From: Symbiodinium natans
Taxonomy: Eukaryota; Sar; Dinophyceae; Suessiales; Symbiodiniaceae
NCBI GenBank assembly: GCA_905221605.1
Contig: CAJNDS010000835.1
Location: 498,001 to 562,000 of the forward strand
DNA length: 64,000 nucleotides
Reading direction: 5' to 3'
Numbering within the stretch: position 1 is the first letter of the stretch; each line of letters starts with the position of its first letter. Below the pieces are notes generated by a model. The model made no database searches. It was given only the letters and a program-made list of their open reading frames with translations, and was not told the DNA's origin. The position numbers were made by a program, and so were the translations under genes. This document shows, in pieces, positions 30,191-40,771 of the stretch.

Positions 30191-32326
30191 ATGCTAATTG
30201 TCCGATGGAAAACCAGCGGCAACATCGTGGTCTGCCTTGATGCGGAGCAGTACCATGCTCTGGTGCTGCGCGGGGGCAGCAATGTACGAACCCTCAAACG
30301 CCACCTATGCAGCGTGACCGGATGCCCTCGCTTCAGGCAACGCCTTTTTGACGAGGCCAGTGGCGCACAGCTCCATGAGCTGCCAGACAGCTGTACCTTC
30401 GGCTTTCCTGCGGTTCTTTCCTTTTTGGTCAAGGGCTTTGTCCAAAGCGACAAAGAACGCTATGATGAACTTCTTCATGCAGCAGAGGGCCACCGCCACC
30501 GTGACTTAGAGAGATTACTGCAACAGCCACAAAGTCCAGACCTCGTGGATGACACTTGGCTGTGGTCAGCTCTACATGGTGCATGCTACTGGAACAGCTT
30601 GGAGTGTATCCGGCTACTGCTTGAAGCCCGGGCTTATATAAATGCAGTCTCCATCTACTCCCCTGAGTTGTTTGACTCGGGAGCCACACCCCTTGTCATA
30701 GCTGCCCACAGAGGCCACAACAGAGCTGTGGCGCTTTTGATTAGCGCTGAAGCCGATCTGAACTTAGCTACGGCGAACGGTTGGACGGCTATGTTGATCG
30801 CTGCCAGTGATGCAGATCGTGACATCATGCAGCAGCTGCTCCTGGCCAGAGCTGATGTGGACAAACCCACTGCTCAGGGAACATCGCCGCTACTTGCCGC
30901 TTCGCAACATGGCCACATGGGCGTCGTGCAGATGATGCTGCAGGCGAAGGCAGATCCGGATCGAGCAGCTCAGGAGGGATCCACACCAGTGCACGTGGCA
31001 TCCCACATGGGCCACCGTAAAACGGTTCAGCTCTTGGCGCAGGCGCGTGCGGATTTGAATAAGGTTGACACTGACGGTGCCACCGCTTTGTTCTTGGCCG
31101 CGCGCGAGGGCCACGTCCGCATTGTACAGTTGCTTATCGAATCCGGTGCAGAGATGAACATAGCCAACGCAAAGTGCCACACTCCTCTTTACGCGGCTTC
31201 AGAGTTGGGACAGACAGATGTCGTACAGTGCTTGATCGAGGCAGCAGCAGACCTCAACAAGGCTTCGGTCGACTCTGGGACGCCCTTGAGTGTAGCTTGC
31301 CTATTCTTGTCTCTTCCCCATAGCAGTATTCAGAAGAAGTTGCTCCGAGCACGGGCCGATGCGAACGGAGCCGATGGGCTGGGCGTCTGCGCTTTGCACG
31401 CTGCAGCGGCTCATGGGCATTGCGAGGCCGCGAGTTTCCTACTTCAAGCCAGGGCTGAGCTGGACCGGCCGACTGCCAACGGGACAACTCCTTTGCTAGC
31501 TGCCGCGTCCGCGCCCTTGCACAGCAACGGAGGGGATGTGACAGATTTGCTGATCCAGGCGCGGGCCGATTTCAACCTGCCCAGCCCTAGTGGTGAGACA
31601 CCCATCTTTGTAGCCTCGAGCCAGGGCAATGAGAGGGTTGTGAATTTCCTGTTGCTGGCGAGAGCTGATATCGAGAAGAGTGGGGACGGAAAGCTAACAC
31701 CGATCTTCATTGCAGTGCATTTCGGGCACACCAAGATTGTCCAGATGCTGCTCCACGCCAAGGCAAAGCTCGACATCAGACGAGAGAAGCTCACACCACT
31801 GATGTTCGCTTCGCTGAGGGGCCACTGTGACGTTGCGAAGCAGCTCATTGATGCCAGTGCCAACCTTGAGCAAAGCGGTGATGGCGGAGAAACAGCACTG
31901 TCTTTGGCCGCACGAAAAGGTCACCACCCAGTCGTCCAGCAACTCATCGCGCGACGGGCGCAGCTTGACAAAGAGGCTGAGAACGCCGCCACAGCCCTCT
32001 CAATCGCTGCTTGCAGGGGAGATCACAAGATTGTACAGGAGCTGCTGCAGGCCCAAGCGCTCGTCAACAAAACCAACGGCAATGGCGCGACGGCAGTCTT
32101 TTTTGCAGCCCAAGAAGGCCATTTAAGAGTTGTGCAGCTGCTAATTCAGGCCCGAGCCACCTTGGACCAGGTGGCTGAGAATGGTGCAACGGCCTTGTCA
32201 ATCGCCGCCTGTAAGGGCCATCTGAAAATTGTGCATCAGTTGATTCAGGCCGGAGCCAGAGTTGAAAAGCATGTCTGCCTCGCCTTCCTCTCTCCTGGCT
32301 TGAAAGGGCTCGCGAAGGCGCAGTGA
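30191..32326 (+). CDS. Ankyrin-repeat protein with ubiquitin-like N-terminus, intronless
   Basis: A single ATG-initiated frame of 711 aa. Residues 1-80 look like a degenerate ubiquitin-like domain (TLKRHLCSVTGCPRFRQRLF), an N-terminus common in dinoflagellate ankyrin proteins. From about residue 95 to 700 there are about 17 ankyrin repeats of 33 residues (GATPLVIAAHRGH, GETALSLAARKGHH and similar), with one longer unit near 390 and another near 440. Ankyrin stacks bind other proteins; the partner is unknown. There is no membrane segment, kinase or other catalytic domain, so a cytosolic adaptor role is inferred. The frame has no introns, in contrast to the genes on both sides, which fits origin from a processed transcript. 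The last 15 residues (CLAFLSPGLKGLAKAQ) leave the repeat pattern. Confidence 0.93.
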   Translation: MLIVRWKTSGNIVVCLDAEQYHALVLRGGSNVRTLKRHLCSVTGCPRFRQRLFDEASGAQLHELPDSCTFGFPAVLSFLVKGFVQSDKERYDELLHAAEGHRHRDLERLLQQPQSPDLVDDTWLWSALHGACYWNSLECIRLLLEARAYINAVSIYSPELFDSGATPLVIAAHRGHNRAVALLISAEADLNLATANGWTAMLIAASDADRDIMQQLLLARADVDKPTAQGTSPLLAASQHGHMGVVQMMLQAKADPDRAAQEGSTPVHVASHMGHRKTVQLLAQARADLNKVDTDGATALFLAAREGHVRIVQLLIESGAEMNIANAKCHTPLYAASELGQTDVVQCLIEAAADLNKASVDSGTPLSVACLFLSLPHSSIQKKLLRARADANGADGLGVCALHAAAAHGHCEAASFLLQARAELDRPTANGTTPLLAAASAPLHSNGGDVTDLLIQARADFNLPSPSGETPIFVASSQGNERVVNFLLLARADIEKSGDGKLTPIFIAVHFGHTKIVQMLLHAKAKLDIRREKLTPLMFASLRGHCDVAKQLIDASANLEQSGDGGETALSLAARKGHHPVVQQLIARRAQLDKEAENAATALSIAACRGDHKIVQELLQAQALVNKTNGNGATAVFFAAQEGHLRVVQLLIQARATLDQVAENGATALSIAACKGHLKIVHQLIQAGARVEKHVCLAFLSPGLKGLAKAQ

Positions 32327-32445
32327 CCTGTGTAGTATAAGCCCCCCAAATGATTTTGGAACCCGGAAAGAGGGAAAGTTCAAACCCAGGGGAGCTCACG
32401 TAAGGGACCTCCAGTGCTCGCGGCAGCGGCTATGACCCGAAGAAG

Positions 32446-34490
32446 GGCAGTATCCATGAGATGCTGAAGGCGGATCGCTGCATGCTGGTTCGTTGTGCAT
32501 TTGAGACTGGTCATGGGCCACAAAAGGCGTTTGGGAGTGCAGAGGTGTCAGGGCCGGAATCGCCGATGGATGCAGGACCTGAATGACTCCTCCGTGCTGC
32601 ACCACGCGCTTCTGAAAGAGCTGCGAGACATTTGCGCACACCTCCGCGTGGACATCCAGGCGGACGGAAGTTGGTTCTATAGGGTTTGTGGGGCCCCTGC
32701 CTCCGTTCCCTGCCTTCGCCGCCACACCACCGGAGTGCAAAATCCTGAGGCCTCCGCCACAAAGCTCCGAGAGCCTCATCCTTTCCCCAGCTCAGGTGTC
32801 CTTGGCATTCGGCTTCGGCAGATGGGGTGGTTCTTGGGAACGATATACCCTACAAGTAGGGGACCAGGAAGCCGAATCTCAATGTCGAAAACTGACCGTT
32901 CCATCGGTTTTGAGCTTAGCTCTAAGCAGATGCCTGGGGGGTCTACGCATCGGAAATTGGGGTTTCGGGTTTTAGGGCTTCGGGCTTTACGCTTCTCAAG
33001 GCGGACATCGCGAAGCTGCTTTCCAAGACCACGGCTGGTCCGCATGACGGAAAGGAGGAGGACGAGGCCACCGAAACCCTAAACCCTAAACCCTAAACCC
33101 TAAACCCTAAATGCACCCTGAGCTCCTGATACTAGCAGTCCTCAGTAGGGATTATAGCACCCCCTTATTATAATACTCCCTAGGAAGGACTGTTAGTGTC
33201 AGGGGAAAAAACATCCCAAAGCCAGCCGAGATGTTGAGACGTTGAGACGAGCAAGTTCTTCTTTTTGGGGGGGGGGGGGGGGGCATATATGATGCGGGTG
33301 CAGGCTGCCCCCCCATCCCCCCCCATGGTTTAGGGTTTAGGGTTCCTCCCCCCCCCCCCCCCCCCCCCCCTTTTTTGTGGTCTGGTTGTTTTAGGGTTTT
33401 AGGGTTTAGGGTTTAGGGGGTTGGGGCGGGGGGGGGGGGGAGATGCAACAAGGTTTTATAGTTTATAGGGCATACAGCTGGCCTGCTCGGGTAGCGGGAG
33501 GAAGTAAGGTAGGTCAAAAGCTGTTGTCCGGACATTTCAAGCCGGTTGCAAACGGGAAAATATCCCTTGGCCGCCTAAACTCTTAAAATCCATAATGCTT
33601 GCAGGCAACCCAGGCTCCAGCAGATGTGCGCCATGAGACGGAGCGCCTGCGAATGATTCAGATCGTGCCTTTTGCCTTCAGCCCTGCTTCATTCCTTGCA
33701 TTTCCTTGCCATATTCTGGCGGAAGCACTTGTGGCAATCATTTTCACTTGAGACTCTCGTTTTGTCCGTTAAGGGTCGGAGTGAGAAGAAGTGGCCATGG
33801 GGCCTGTGTGTTTCGACTACCTGCGCTGCTCGTGTTAGAAGCATGCTTGGGTTGAATGAAGGCTGGTCGGCTGTGATAATGCACATGCGGCATTCAATAT
33901 ATTCTATTGTGCCGGGGGCAGGTCATAGCCCGCAGCAGCTCGCATCCAAAACCATCTACCCCCACCCTAAACCCTAGACACTAAACCCCAATGTGTGAGA
34001 GTCGAAACCCCAATGTGCTTGAGGCTGACGGAGCTTCTGCCCAACGTCCTCCCACTTCAAGGCTCGTCAGAATGGGTTTCGCAATCGGGCGAATACAACC
34101 CCTTGGCCTCACACTTATTGTTAAGTAAGCCCAAAGCAACCTTTCGTTTCCTAGCGGCAAGTACATCACTCAGGCGGACAGTTGAGGACCAAAAAGATCC
34201 TCCATCACACCCAAAGTACCTGTAGAAAGCTCCAGCATAGGCCAGTAGGGGGGGGGGGGGGGGGGATGTTTCCGAAATTGGGGGGGGTGGGGGGGTACCT
34301 TGTTGGGGATCCTTACTATAGGGGGATCCTACATATTAGGGGATCTACATTAAGGTTCCCTAGTTTCCGAAACCCCCCCTGTATCGGGAGGGGGATCGCA
34401 ACTGCCAGATAGCGTGGGCGAGACCGCTGTGGAGGAGACCGTGGAGGCATCCTCGCAGGGACACCCTGAAGAACCAAAAGCATTTTTTTT

Positions 34491-34523
<33 letters not shown>

Positions 34524-36776
34524 GAGTTTATAGAGTTTAGAGGGTTTATAGTGTTTATAGGGTTGATAGGGCTTGTTATGGGTGCATAAGAGAGGAGGAG
34601 CTCAGGCTAAGCCTTCAACCCCAGCGCATGAAGCTTGTACTCCTAAGGCTGTGCCCCCTGTGCAGAGTTCCCTTACTATACTCCCCTACATATGGCCCCT
34701 CTCAGAAATCCCAGAACTTAATCCGAAAAGGTTCCCGAATACTCGAGCCCCAACCCTCTGCCTTTATTGAAGAAGGCCCACAAAGCCGCAGGGGAGGCTT
34801 AACAGTACCTAGGACCCACAGTAGGCCCTCACTTCTGCAGGGCTTAGAGATTCCCTTCTCAGCCCCTTAACACCCAAAAAGGGCACCCTTTCGATTTCCC
34901 AGGTTGCTCTTGGGTCTAGGTACTCCCAAACTCTGATGGCCCTCATTGATTCGGGGGCTCTTGTTTCGTTTTTACCCGCGCAGTCTGGCCGTAACAAATC
35001 GTGCGGGAGGCTCTTGTTCCTTTGACTCACCCAGTCTCGCCCGTAGTTCACACGCATCCGGTCACCAGTTGACCCCTGCCCATGCACATGCCAGAGTCTG
35101 CACTTCGCCGCTATACTTCATGATACCATGGACGAGCTCTTGTGCTTTGGGTTTATAGGGCCTACCCGAAACCACACAGTCTCATGCGCTAAAGGTGCCT
35201 GAAGTGAACGCGGACGACGAGGGCCAAGTTGCTGCTTGGCACGGGTTAGACAACTTCTCAGGGGTTTGGTGTCCATGCACCTTGCCCCGGGTTGCTGAAG
35301 CAGCCCAGCAGCAAAGGGTCCATGCACCTTAAGAGGCGTTCATCGTAATCACGTAAAATCTTAAAAGGTGTGTGTGGAAGAACTCCTTGTAGGGCTCAGC
35401 CTTCAAGGTCACAACGCGTTGATACCCTTCTGAGAAGTCGGATGATAGCAGTCCTGACTCTTTCTTTGCGGAGCTTCGCTGGGCGGGTTGCAAAAACCCA
35501 AAGCCCTACTAGACCTTGTGTGGCCTGAGATGTGGCACTTTTGCATAGTAAACCCTAAACCATTGGGCATCGGACAGCCGGACCCTAAACCCCCCCTATG
35601 CCTCGGATGTTCCCCCGTACACCAACAGTCCTGAATAGCATGAAGTACCCCCGATTAGAATCCCTACAAAGGGCTCTAAGTATAAGCAGGAACAGCCCAA
35701 ACTTCAGGCCAGATGTCGGAGTCGTACTGCCTGGCCCGAGAACCGAGATGGCTCGAAGAAGTCGGCGAAATCGCAGCCTCGGGCCTCAACTTTATGTCTT
35801 CGGGGTTTCTATAGGCTTCAAGGGCTTAGGGTTCAGGGGTATAGGCTGTATGCTACCTGCCCCTTCGGACTCTCTCGGAAAAGGGTTCCTGCTCATGAAC
35901 TTCGCCACTTTCGGAGCTTTGCTTTCGGAAATTTGTCTTCGACACGGGTTGAGGAAGAGTTCGTAAAGCCTTATTAACTTACTGTCGCACGCCGCCGCAT
36001 TCACAGCCGCTTAATCTACAATCTATAGGCTCAAAACCCCATGATAACTAAACCAGACCCCCTGAATTCGAAGCCCGAATCCCTCGAATTCAATCGACGA
36101 CGCACCGAAGGGCAACCACCAACAAGACCTCCGCGAGCGGCAAGGACTACGGCGCTGGTGTAGGCGGATAGGATGTTATGATTATCCGATGATCTTTGTT
36201 TCTGTTATCATGCCCAAATACTGTTGGTTGTGACATTTGAATTATTTGTTTGTGATTATTGGTCGTCATTCTTCTTCTCATTATGTATATATATATATAT
36301 ATATGTATCTGTATTTCATGGGTTTTTATGTATACATTATCATTATGAGTGTTTTCATTGTTGCTGGCATCTGTAGTCAGAGCAAAGGCTAAACTTTTTG
36401 CAGGGCTCCCTCAATCGGGGTGCGTGTTTTCTTTTTTTGCGGGGGGGTGTCATGTTATGATGAATCTTTCAGGGTTTAGGGCTGAGGGTTTTGGGTTTGG
36501 GGTTCAGGTCTGGGGCTGAAGGCTGTGTCACGCATTGCTAGATGCGTTGGAAGCGAGCCTTATCTGGGCATGTCGGTGCTGATGGCTATCTAAGCTCCTA
36601 ACTTGAAACCACCCTCAACCCTACGCCCTAGACCCTAAGCCCGGTTCTGTTGAGAGCTTCTGCACTTCCCGCCTGCAGGAGTCTCGGTCAATTTGGTCCA
36701 AGGATTCCCGGATGCCACCCTACCCCAGTGGCAGGCGGAAGTACCTGTCCTCGGTGGATCCCTGTCTCAAGAATGG
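32446..36776 (+). CDS. Unassigned multi-exon gene, acidic and helical
   Basis: A chain of small exons with AG|G acceptors and coding-like codons: 32446-32487 (SIHEMLKADRCML), 32576-32659 (VLHHALLKELRDICAHLRVD), 33001-33066 (ADIAKLLSKTTAGPHDG), 33605-~33660 (APADVRHETERLRMI), ~34413-34470 (VGETAVEETVEASSQG), 35195-35227 (VPEVNADDEGQ), ~35713-35790 (REPRWLEEVGEIAASG), ~36111-36160 (two frames possible) and 36679-~36776 (DSRMPPYPSGRRKYLSSVDP). The first four join in phase. I do not recognise the protein, and the later exons may belong to a second gene. The run leads into the metallophosphoesterase exon at 37145, so these could be its N-terminal region. It starts 120 bp after the ankyrin stop codon, so the ankyrin gene may lie in one of its introns. 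Confidence 0.45.
33119..33220. mobile_element. MITE-like element, family A (copy 1)
   Basis: It contains ACTAGCAGTCCTCAGTAGGGATT, CACCCCCTTATTATAATACTCCC and GGACTGTTAGTGTCAGGGG, and ends AACATCCCAAA, all shared with the 59945-60058 copy. Confidence 0.5.
33261..33445. repeat. G-run, C-run and TTTAGGG composite
   Basis: Homopolymer runs of G (about 33268-33282 and 33428-33440) and C (about 33347-33370), joined to TTTAGGG units and a T-run. Low-complexity intron sequence of the unassigned gene. Confidence 0.85.
34246..34379. mobile_element. MITE-like element, family C (copy 2)
   Basis: It starts with a G-run then TTTCCGAAATTG, and ends TTTCCGAAACCCCCC, giving clear inverted ends. The interior GGGTACCTTGTTGGGGATCC matches 28426-28534. 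Confidence 0.55.
34482..34560. repeat. Poly(T)-poly(G)-TTTATAGGG-like composite
   Basis: About 20 T are followed by about 20 G and then degenerate TTTAGAGGG/TTTATAGGG units. The array at 40556-40780 ends in the reverse-complement order, telomere-like repeats then C-run then A-run. Confidence 0.85.
34805..34923. mobile_element. MITE-like element, family B (copy 3)
   Basis: This is the best-preserved copy, with ends GTACCTAGGACCCA and TTGGGTCTAGGTAC (inverted, one base indel). It contains AAAAAGGGCACCCTTT. Confidence 0.6.
35603..35700. mobile_element. MITE-like element, family A (copy 2, opposite orientation)
   Basis: Reverse-complement order of the family: GGATGTTCCCCC, ACCAACAGTCCTGAAT, GTACCCCCGATTAGAATCCCTA, then AGTATAAGCAGGAACA. 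Confidence 0.45.
36241..36340. other. AT-rich stretch with TA repeat
   Basis: No gene is seen. A (TA)n run sits at about 36283-36305 in an otherwise AT-rich block between the 36111 and 36679 exons. Confidence 0.7.
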
Positions 36777-37144
36777 TTGTGTCGCAGAAGTATGTCTTGC
36801 AACGAGTTGTTGCTGGATGTTGTAGCATTGTAGCAGGATGTACTAAAAAACTGTCAGAATGCAGACCTTGCGAACATGTCGGCTCACAGGAAGCCTATAG
36901 CCCGGACTGCTTAGGAGGAGTCATACCGGAGCAATGCTGACCTTCTTGCACGATGCAGTGTGGAGTTGGTTCCTCTCGTTCCGCCTGGGGTCATTGGAGA
37001 CAGCCGGTACCCGTGGCGACTGCTTGCTGCACGTGACAGACTCTTGGGCTTCTTGGGGGGTCTCTGATGGTTGTTTTCTGCTAAGTGTGTCAGACACAGG
37101 GCCAAGCATGTATGTAAAGAATGCAAGCAGATAATGGCATGTAG

Positions 37145-37972
37145 GCTCCAGGAACAACCAAGGACTCTGAAGAGAAGGCAGGCGAGTGGAAGTCCGTCTT
37201 GCTGCCGCGAGAGGACTTGCCACCGAAGAAGCCTGGAACTGTCCGCTTGGTGTTGGTTTCAGACACGCATGAAAGGCACGCCGGCATCCTACTTCCCCCA
37301 TGTGATGCGGTCTTACACAGTGGCGACATTCTTGCAAGTAGCCGGTGGGCCCCGCAGACACATGCCACGGACGTCCTGAGGGACTTCGGGGATTGGTTGC
37401 GGTCTACGAACTGCTCCGCCAGGTTTGTCATCGCCGGGAACCACGACTACTGGATCGAACATTTGGGACGAGAGGCAGTCCAGGAGCTCTTGGGAGAGGG
37501 TGTGCAGTATCTAGAGTTCTCCTCCGGATCGTTCAGCGCACAGCTGGATCCGTCTTCGGAGGACACGGTGGATGTCTCAGTCTTTGGTGCACCGGTGTCG
37601 GCGGGCAAGAGCCCGAATCGCGCCTTCCAGCATGCAGAGGCGGTGCAGCAGCTGGAGTCCATTCAGCCCAACAAGTCCGACATTCTCATGACGCATGGGC
37701 CTCTACTGACTGGCTCCAGGAAAGGGCTGCCAGCCATAGCCAAGGTGCTTGAACGTTTGCAACCTTCACTGCATGTATGTGGACATCTTCATTGGCGCTG
37801 GGGGACCATCGTGCCCATGTCGGACTATGTGCCGGTGAAAGGGGTTTCCATCAACGCGTCCATCATGCGCAGCCTGGGCAAGATCCAAGGCCAACGCCCT
37901 CTCAACGCCCCCATTGTGTGCGACCTGCGCCTGGAGCCCAAGGTGGGAAACACCAGCGACACGTGCTCCTAG
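37145..37972 (+). CDS. Calcineurin-like metallophosphoesterase (UPF0046/MPPED-like), last exon
   Basis: The frame holds the complete metallophosphoesterase motif set. Numbered from 37199: SDTHERH (21-27), HSGD (40-43), GNHD (80-83), THGP (165-168) and CGHLH (194-198), about 257 aa in total. These residues bind two metal ions, and the family cleaves phosphodiesters or cyclic nucleotides. The order SDTH, HSGD, GNHDYW, THGP fits the UPF0046/MPPED group. No ATG precedes the first motif. The frame opens at an in-frame TAG (37142-37144) that also forms an AG|G acceptor at 37145, so the start codon must be in an upstream exon, perhaps one of those at 32.4-36.8 kb. The gene ends at TAG in 37970-37972. 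The substrate cannot be read from the sequence. Confidence 0.88.
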   Translation, partial: APGTTKDSEEKAGEWKSVLLPREDLPPKKPGTVRLVLVSDTHERHAGILLPPCDAVLHSGDILASSRWAPQTHATDVLRDFGDWLRSTNCSARFVIAGNHDYWIEHLGREAVQELLGEGVQYLEFSSGSFSAQLDPSSEDTVDVSVFGAPVSAGKSPNRAFQHAEAVQQLESIQPNKSDILMTHGPLLTGSRKGLPAIAKVLERLQPSLHVCGHLHWRWGTIVPMSDYVPVKGVSINASIMRSLGKIQGQRPLNAPIVCDLRLEPKVGNTSDTCS

Positions 37973-38986
37973 GTCGCCCTGTAGACCGCATCTTATCCTC
38001 GGACGGTTTTTGGCCCAAGGCCACCTCAGTCCGATATGAAGCCAAGAACTCCCCACGAAGCAGCGCGCACTGCTCACCAGACCTGTAGCTCTACGCGGGC
38101 CTGGGCCTGTACAGACAGCCTGGCGCGGAGAGTGAACAAACTTGCGCACCATCACCAGGGTTCCCCTTCCCCCCTTTAATTAGGTTCAAGTAGGCCAAAA
38201 TGGCCTTATTTATGGGAGGAATAAACCCTACATCAGCTTGATGGGGTGAACGGATTGAGTTGGGTTTGCATAGAGTTCAAATGTGGTGAAGGCTTCAGTT
38301 CGGGTTAGCTTTTCCATTGCAGTACGGCCTCTAGGGTGCTGCGCGTATCTTGTTCTCATCACGTTTGCGGCTACATGTCTGTCTGGTGATCGTGGTAGTC
38401 TTCTGAATCCTTCTGCTCAGCGGGCACTGCAAGAGTCTATAGTCCAAAGCGACCCGAAAACACTGCTGAAGAAACACAGGAGCCTGAATAGATGATTGCC
38501 GATAGCTCTCGGTCACAGGCCCTAATGCATTGACACAATCAACTACGACCAGCATGCACGTTTAATCAAATTGGGCGCTGCGCCCTCCACCTTGCTATTG
38601 GTGCCGTGAGACTGCTGGTTGTAAATCACCAATAATACTCATAATCCCAATATAGTAAGAATGTCGACTCTGTGGACTCTAAATCCCAAACCCTAAACGC
38701 TTTTGGGTCCCTATAGCACAGCAAAGATGAGTAAAGCGTTCTCAGCGCCTTCTGTCCAAGGACCTGTTCCAAGCTCTTCAGGCCGGAGAATCTTGCGACA
38801 GGGATTCCCGGGATATTTGACCCGAGGGTTGAGGCTGCTAAGGTTGAGGGATTGAGGCAAAAAGGGGGTGGTAGAGATGGCGATGCTTGCAGCACTTCTT
38901 GACAAATTGTCGCCAACAAGGCTCAGGGGTGAGGGACGTTTACCCTAAACCCGAACCCTAACTTGATATCTTGTCCTGCACCTGAG

Positions 38987-40740
38987 GTGCAAGAAGGTGC
39001 GGGCTTGGCCGAGAGGTTCCTGGCTGCAAGGGCCGTGACTCCGACGGGGTTGGGAGTTGGGATGACCAGTCCTTAGACTAAGAGTCCTTAATAGGGATTA
39101 GAGGATTAGAGAACCCCCCCCCCCTCCCCCCCCCTAGTATACTCCCGATTATACGAGGGAACATCCTAAGTTGGGAGCCGAAAGGGTGCCATACCTACAA
39201 GCCGTAAACCCAGTTGCGAAAAAGGTTTAGGGGGCCATCCTCTGGAAACCCCTGAGATAAAGCGCATCGTGCAGTTCTTAACCAACCGGGTTTAGGGTTG
39301 AGGGATGTTTTGTGTCATAGCTATGGGGCAGGACATGTATACGCCTCTTCGTCGAGTATCTTTGTGGCAGTCTTTAGATTGAACCTGAAAGTCATCCTCT
39401 GCCCAGGTCCAAGAAAAAGCTTCCTTGTCTCTCTAAACACTAAACCCTAAACCCTAAACCCTGAACCCGAAGTGCTGTGGCTAGCCGGGTGCCAAAAAAA
39501 CCCTAACCCGAAACCCTAATCTTAGTTCGCTCCATGTGCAGTGAGAACTGTTTGAACAAGCTTTGGTGCAGCACTGGCCTTGTCCGCGACATAGGTTGGT
39601 CACACACGACTACTTTGACTACGCCACTGAGCTCATATGAGACCATCCAGTACCGATGGTTGTTGTCTTGGATGCTGTCAGGCTCTAAAACTTTCAACCT
39701 AAACCCACAAGCCTTGGTTGCCATTTCCTCGGCACTTTTCGAGAATATGGAGTTCCCGAGAATGGGGGAAACCCTTGTTTGGGGGGTTTCCCAGACTCCT
39801 GGACTACAATAATGACTGCAAGATCCCATGTCAGGGAACAAGAAAGAGGTATCCCATCGAATGTTGATGCACAGCCATGGTCCCATCCCTCCCTACGGCT
39901 TCGGGGTCGGCGTTCCCTTCATGGAGGGCTTTTTTTTTGGGGCGCAGGGGTTACATAGCATCCCTGATGAATGAATCTTCAACCCAAGCATGTGGGACCC
40001 CGAGATCATGGGCATCATCCTGATGATGAACGCCATACTGGTTGGAATCCAGGTTGCCCCTTGAATGCACCGGAGGTTAGGGGGGAGCCAGAGTCGCTGC
40101 CGTGAGGGTTTTGGGGTTTAGGGTTTAGGGTTTAGGGTTTAGGGTCCTAACAGAAAGGGCAGCAGTCGAGTCCCTTGTGAAAAAGGGTTTAGGACCCTGA
40201 GCCCGAAACCCAAAATCCACTTTTGACCTTCCCAAGCAGAGTGTCCTTGAGTGTCCTTGTGTCCTTGAGGGGTCGTATTACTCTTGGGCCTAGTATAGAA
40301 GCGTCTCATATACATGAACCAATTTACTGCTGTTGTACGGCTTGTGGAAAATAGCAGCCCCCTACCCTTTCAGCTTGTTTTTTTTTGGGCTTTGGGGTCC
40401 AGGGTGTAGGGCTTCGGATTTAGGACCTCTATCACCCTTCCCTCGATCACCCTTTCTCAGCTTTCGGGTTCCTTCAGCGATGCAGGAGCAACCCTAACTA
40501 AACCCCAAAACCCTGGCGGGTGGCAACAAAAAGCACCCTAAACCGCCTAAGCCCTAGACCCTAAACCCTAAAACCCTAAACCCTAAACCCTAAACCCTAA
40601 ACCCTAAACCCTAAACCCTAAACCCTAAACCCTAAACCCTAACCCCTAACCCCTAAACCCTAAACCCTAACCCCTACCCCCTAAACCCTAAACCCTAACC
40701 CCTAACCCCCCCCCCCCCTAACCCCTAACCCCTAACCCCC

Positions 40741-40771
<31 letters not shown>

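Noticed and set aside
37199-37972. Metallophosphoesterase starting at TTG 37199
   Set aside because: A TTG start is unlikely in a nuclear gene; the frame is open further upstream to an AG|G acceptor.
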